From positions 22,553 through 86,552 of the forward strand of contig CAJUMQ010000008.1 of the NCBI GenBank assembly GCA_910587035.1: a DNA stretch of 64,000 nt. The letters run 5' to 3'. The translations under genes and the position numbers were made by a program. How positions within the stretch are numbered: the first letter of the stretch is position 1; each line of letters begins with the position of its first letter. Of this stretch, positions 61,092 to 64,000 are shown in pieces. The notes below the pieces were generated by a model, which worked only from the letters and a program-made list of their open reading frames with translations, searched no databases and was not told the origin of the DNA. This DNA comes from an uncultured Desulfovibrio sp. GTDB taxonomy: Bacteria; Desulfobacterota; Desulfovibrionia; Desulfovibrionales; Desulfovibrionaceae.

Positions 61092-63941
61092 ATGAATTAC
61101 GAAACCGGATCGCTTGTGTCTTTCAGGGGGCGGGAATGGGTGGTTCTGCCGCCGCTGGATGCGGACACCATCATGCTCAAGCCCCTGGGCGGCGTGGATG
61201 CCGAGATAGTGCGGATTTTTCCGGATCTTGAGCCTGTGGCGCCGGCCACATTCTCCCCGCCGGATCCGGCCAGGGTTGGCGATGCCTCCTCCTGCGCCAT
61301 TCTCCGGGATGCCGTGCGCCTGGGCATGCGCGCCACCACCGGGCCCTTCCGCTCCTTTGGCCATATGGCAGTGGAGCCGCGCCCCTACCAGCTTGTGCCC
61401 CTGCTCATGGCCATGCGCCAGCCAGTCATCCGCCTGCTCATTGCCGATGATGTCGGCATTGGCAAGACAGTGGAGGCCCTGCTCATTGCCAGGGAAATGC
61501 TGGACCGCGGCGAAATCGAGCGCCTGGCCATTCTTTGCCCGCCCCAGCTGGCCGAGCAGTGGCAAAAGGAGCTGGATGAAAAATTCCACATAGATGCCGA
61601 GCTTGTGCTGCCCTCCACAGTGAGCCACCTGGAGCGGGGCCTGGGCATAGGCACATCCCTTTTTGAAAAATATCCCTTCACCATAGTCTCCCTGGATTTC
61701 ATCAAGTCCGAGCGCCGCCGCGACGAGTTCCTGCGCGTCTGCCCGGAGCTGGTCATAGTGGACGAGGCCCATGCCTGCGCCTCGGCCACAGGCGGCCGCG
61801 GCCGCAAGCAGCGCCATGATCTTGTGGCGGAGCTGGCCAAAAATCCCGACCGCCACATGATCTTTGTGACAGCCACGCCACACTCCGGCAAGGATGATGT
61901 CTTTCGCTCCCTGCTGGCCTTTTTGAATCCCGAATTCAGCGATCTGCCCGATGATCTGGCAGGCCCGGCCAATGAAAAGGCCAGAAGGCGCCTGGCGGAA
62001 TTTTTTGTGCAGAGGCGCCGCGGCGACATCCGCGCCTTTATGGATGCCAGAACGCCCTTTCCCGGCCGCAAGGCCAGGGAAATCACATGGAATGCGGACG
62101 ATGGCTGGCGCAGGCTTTTCAACAGGGCCCTAAATCTGGCCAGGGACAACATAGCCGGCAGCCAGGATGGCAGCCTGTGGCGCCAGCGCATAAGCTGGTG
62201 GTCCGCCCTGGCCCTGCTGCGCTCCGTTTCGTCCTCTCCCGCGGCAGCCCAGCAGACTCTTGTGAACAGGTCCCTGGGCGTGGATGCGGACATGGCCGAA
62301 AATGTGGACCAGCTGGACATGCTGGGCAGCCAGGCAGTCTATGATCTGGACAGCGGCGATGAATCCGCCATCATGGACAATCTGCCAGGCTCGGACGAGT
62401 CCGGTGACAGGACCCCGGCCAGGGCCCGTTACAGGGAGCTGGCCAAACTGGCAGGATCCCTCATGGGAGAAAAGGACGCCAAGCTGCAGCAGCTCATACC
62501 ACATCTGAAAAAACTGCTTGCGGATGGCTACTCGCCCGTGATCTTCTGCCGTTTTCTGCCCACAGCCGACTATCTGGCCGCGGAGCTGCGCAAGGCCCTG
62601 CCCAAATGTGAAATCGCGGCTGTCACCGGCGTGCTGCCGCCATCCGAGCGCGAGGCCCGCGTGCTCGGCCTGGCCGAAAAGGAAAACAGGCTGCTTGTCT
62701 GCACGGACTGCCTCTCCGAAGGCATCAACCTGCAAAACAGTTTTAATGCGGTCATCCATTATGACCTGTCCTGGAATCCCACCCGCCACGAACAGCGGGA
62801 GGGCCGCGTGGACCGCTTTGGCCAGCCCATGCCGGAGGTGCGCGTCATCACCTGGTGGGGGGCGGACAACCCCATGGACGGCATGGTGCTGGATGTGCTG
62901 CTGCGCAAGCACGAGGCCATCCGCAAATCCCTGGGCATATCCGTGCCTGTGCCGGAGGACAGCGAGCAGATAATGGAGACCCTCATCAATGGCCTGCTTC
63001 TGCGCAAACAGAAGGGAGCGGGCGACAGAAATATGCTCCTGCCAGGCATGGAGGAATATGTGGAGCCTGTGAAAAAGCAGGTGGCGCAGGAATGGGACGC
63101 CGTGGCCGCCAGGGAGCAGAAGCGCTCCGGCACCCTCTTTGCCCAGCAGACCATCAAGACCGATGCCGTGGCCAATGTGCTGGCAGAGGCGGATTTCGCC
63201 GTGGGCAATGCCGGGGCCGTGGAGCGCTTTGTCTCCGCCGCCTGGCCCCTGCTTGGCGGCGTGCGGAAACAGGTGACAAGGGATGGCCAGAGCATCAGCT
63301 CATGGTCCTTTGACTCCCTGAGCAGGGAGCGCTGCGCCGGGCTGGATCTGCCTGGCGATAATGATGCCTTTGTCTTCAGCCTGCCTGCGCGCCCTGGCCA
63401 GACCTTTCTGACAAGAACCCACCCGCTGGTGGAGCAGCTGGCAGCCTGGCTGGCCCAGAACTCGCTGGACCCCCTGGGCGATGACATTCTGGCCCGCTGC
63501 GGCGTCATGCGCACCAAAAGCGTAAGCCGCCGCGCAACCCTGCTGCTGTGCCGCTTTCGCTTTCAGATAACCACCAGCGGCGATGTGGAGAACACCAGCC
63601 TTGCCGAGGAATGCCTGCCTCTGGCCTTCTCCGGCCTGGCCAAAAACGCGGACTGGCTGGATGAGGAGGCAGTGGACAGGCTCATGCAGGCAGAGCCGGA
63701 CGAAAACATGAGCGGGGAACAGGCCGGCAAATGGATTGGCGAGGCGGTGCGGGAGCTGCCCCTGCTTGAGCCGCATCTGGCCGAAATCCAGAAACTGAGG
63801 GCGGCCCACCTGCTGGAGGAGCACCGCAAGGTGCGCGATGCCTCGAGAACACGCAATCTGCGCTACAGGGTGCAGGCCCAGGGGCAGCCGGATATTCTTG
63901 GAATATTTGTCTATTTTCCGGTTTTTGCGCAAGCTATGTGA
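61092..63941 (+). CDS. SNF2/DEAD-like helicase (DISARM DrmD-like)
   Basis: A 949-residue superfamily-2 helicase of the SNF2/RapA kind. The N-terminal beta domain is GSLVSFRGREWVVLPPLDAD. Motif Q/I is VEPRPYQLVPLLMAMR and LLIADDVGIGKT (119-126), motif II DEAH (224-227), and motif III FVTATPHSGKDD. The helicase C-terminal domain has CRFLPTADYLAAEL, LVCTDCLSEGINLQ and motif VI HEQREGRVDRFGQP. A long C-terminal region ends DILGIFVYFP. Proteins of this layout occur as DrmD in class 1 DISARM and in related anti-phage loci. A purine-rich AAAGGTGG lies 4-11 bases before the ATG. The next gene begins five bases after its stop. Confidence 0.85.
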   Translation: MNYETGSLVSFRGREWVVLPPLDADTIMLKPLGGVDAEIVRIFPDLEPVAPATFSPPDPARVGDASSCAILRDAVRLGMRATTGPFRSFGHMAVEPRPYQLVPLLMAMRQPVIRLLIADDVGIGKTVEALLIAREMLDRGEIERLAILCPPQLAEQWQKELDEKFHIDAELVLPSTVSHLERGLGIGTSLFEKYPFTIVSLDFIKSERRRDEFLRVCPELVIVDEAHACASATGGRGRKQRHDLVAELAKNPDRHMIFVTATPHSGKDDVFRSLLAFLNPEFSDLPDDLAGPANEKARRRLAEFFVQRRRGDIRAFMDARTPFPGRKAREITWNADDGWRRLFNRALNLARDNIAGSQDGSLWRQRISWWSALALLRSVSSSPAAAQQTLVNRSLGVDADMAENVDQLDMLGSQAVYDLDSGDESAIMDNLPGSDESGDRTPARARYRELAKLAGSLMGEKDAKLQQLIPHLKKLLADGYSPVIFCRFLPTADYLAAELRKALPKCEIAAVTGVLPPSEREARVLGLAEKENRLLVCTDCLSEGINLQNSFNAVIHYDLSWNPTRHEQREGRVDRFGQPMPEVRVITWWGADNPMDGMVLDVLLRKHEAIRKSLGISVPVPEDSEQIMETLINGLLLRKQKGAGDRNMLLPGMEEYVEPVKKQVAQEWDAVAAREQKRSGTLFAQQTIKTDAVANVLAEADFAVGNAGAVERFVSAAWPLLGGVRKQVTRDGQSISSWSFDSLSRERCAGLDLPGDNDAFVFSLPARPGQTFLTRTHPLVEQLAAWLAQNSLDPLGDDILARCGVMRTKSVSRRATLLLCRFRFQITTSGDVENTSLAEECLPLAFSGLAKNADWLDEEAVDRLMQAEPDENMSGEQAGKWIGEAVRELPLLEPHLAEIQKLRAAHLLEEHRKVRDASRTRNLRYRVQAQGQPDILGIFVYFPVFAQAM

Positions 63942-63946
63942 CTGGC

Positions 63947-64000
63947 ATGAAAAAAACCGCCTTTTTCCCCAATATCCATAGCCAGGGTGCGCTTTTGCCC
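63947..64000 (+). CDS. Start of the next gene in the putative defence locus (partial)
   Basis: The window ends inside an open frame starting ATG at 63947 and coding 18 residues, MKKTAFFPNIHSQGALLP. It lies five bases after the helicase stop. The motif QGALLP resembles the E/HGGLLPPDLL-type N-terminus found, from memory, in Eco57I-like DNA methyltransferases that follow DrmD-like helicases. Identity is inferred from this and from gene order only; the evidence is short. Confidence 0.45.
   Translation, partial: MKKTAFFPNIHSQGALLP

Overview
The window looks like chromosomal DNA of a sulfate- or sulfite-respiring bacterium of the Desulfovibrio group (Desulfovibrionaceae or a close relative). The strongest evidence is the operon at 56403-59928, which encodes a nine-heme cytochrome c, a Tat-type iron-sulfur protein, an NrfD-like membrane protein and a 45-residue membrane peptide. 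This is the layout of the Nhc complex of Desulfovibrio. Housekeeping proteins are of the same general type. This placement rests on protein families and gene order, not on a database search.

Layout. 1-1408: remains of a divergent amidohydrolase / LysR-regulator pair, fused head to head by a deletion, with a frameshift in the regulator. 1532-9197 (+): rpmH, rnpA, yidD, yidC, jag and mnmE, followed by a 3'-5' exonuclease, a YvcK/CofD-like protein and an RluA-type pseudouridine synthase. 9200-12168 (-): a deoxyribosyltransferase-like protein, a corrinoid adenosyltransferase, the AmrS radical SAM protein and a secreted Pro/Gly-rich protein. 12441-25595: purM (+), then on the minus strand a second EF-G, a VIT-family protein, an MFS carrier, purD, a secreted FG-GAP protein, carA and carB. 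25823-30064 (+): a TolC / membrane-fusion / MacB-type permease / LolD-type ATPase export operon. 30129-32617 (+): tyrS and a eukaryote-like bifunctional PFK-2/FBPase-2. 32785-35958 (-): the str operon rpsL-rpsG-fusA. 36205-37719 (+): murI and an HU gene. 37720-38903: a gene-free stretch of 1.2 kb built of repeats and hairpins. 38904-42082: a metal P-type ATPase cluster with an atypical YSC motif. 42320-44604 (-): prfA, a DUF1385 protein and rpmE. 44781-49448 (-): an accessory block with an unknown protein, a radical SAM/SPASM protein, a cysteine-cluster protein, an Ala/Gly-rich membrane protein and a membrane protein with an HNH-like motif. 49845-56313: a tripartite tricarboxylate-type transporter and an arylsulfotransferase under an apparent sigma-54 promoter, with a divergent sigma-54 activator. 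56403-59928 (-): the nhc operon. 60285-60938 (+): a LysE-type exporter. 61092 to the right edge (+): a SNF2-type helicase followed by the first 18 codons of another gene, probably the start of a defence island of DISARM class 1 or a related type.

Two dispersed repeat families stand out. The first (four copies at 1663, 17803, 22201 and 37716) is about 142 bp when complete. It folds into up to five consecutive hairpins whose stems differ between copies by compensating changes. It begins with CTAG (CTAA in the truncated copy), and the intact copy at 17803 ends with CTAG. In three copies it abuts or supplies the TAG stop codon of a neighbouring gene. The second (38031, 38666, 45183) is 140-150 bp with imperfect terminal inverted repeats. 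Both look like miniature elements with no transposase in the window.

The best candidates for undescribed biology are the HNH-like / Ala-Gly membrane protein pair (46737-49448), the sigma-54-controlled arylsulfotransferase-transporter unit, and the five-hairpin repeat. I saw no tRNA, rRNA, CRISPR array or complete insertion sequence. Short open frames that only mirror real genes on another frame are left out.
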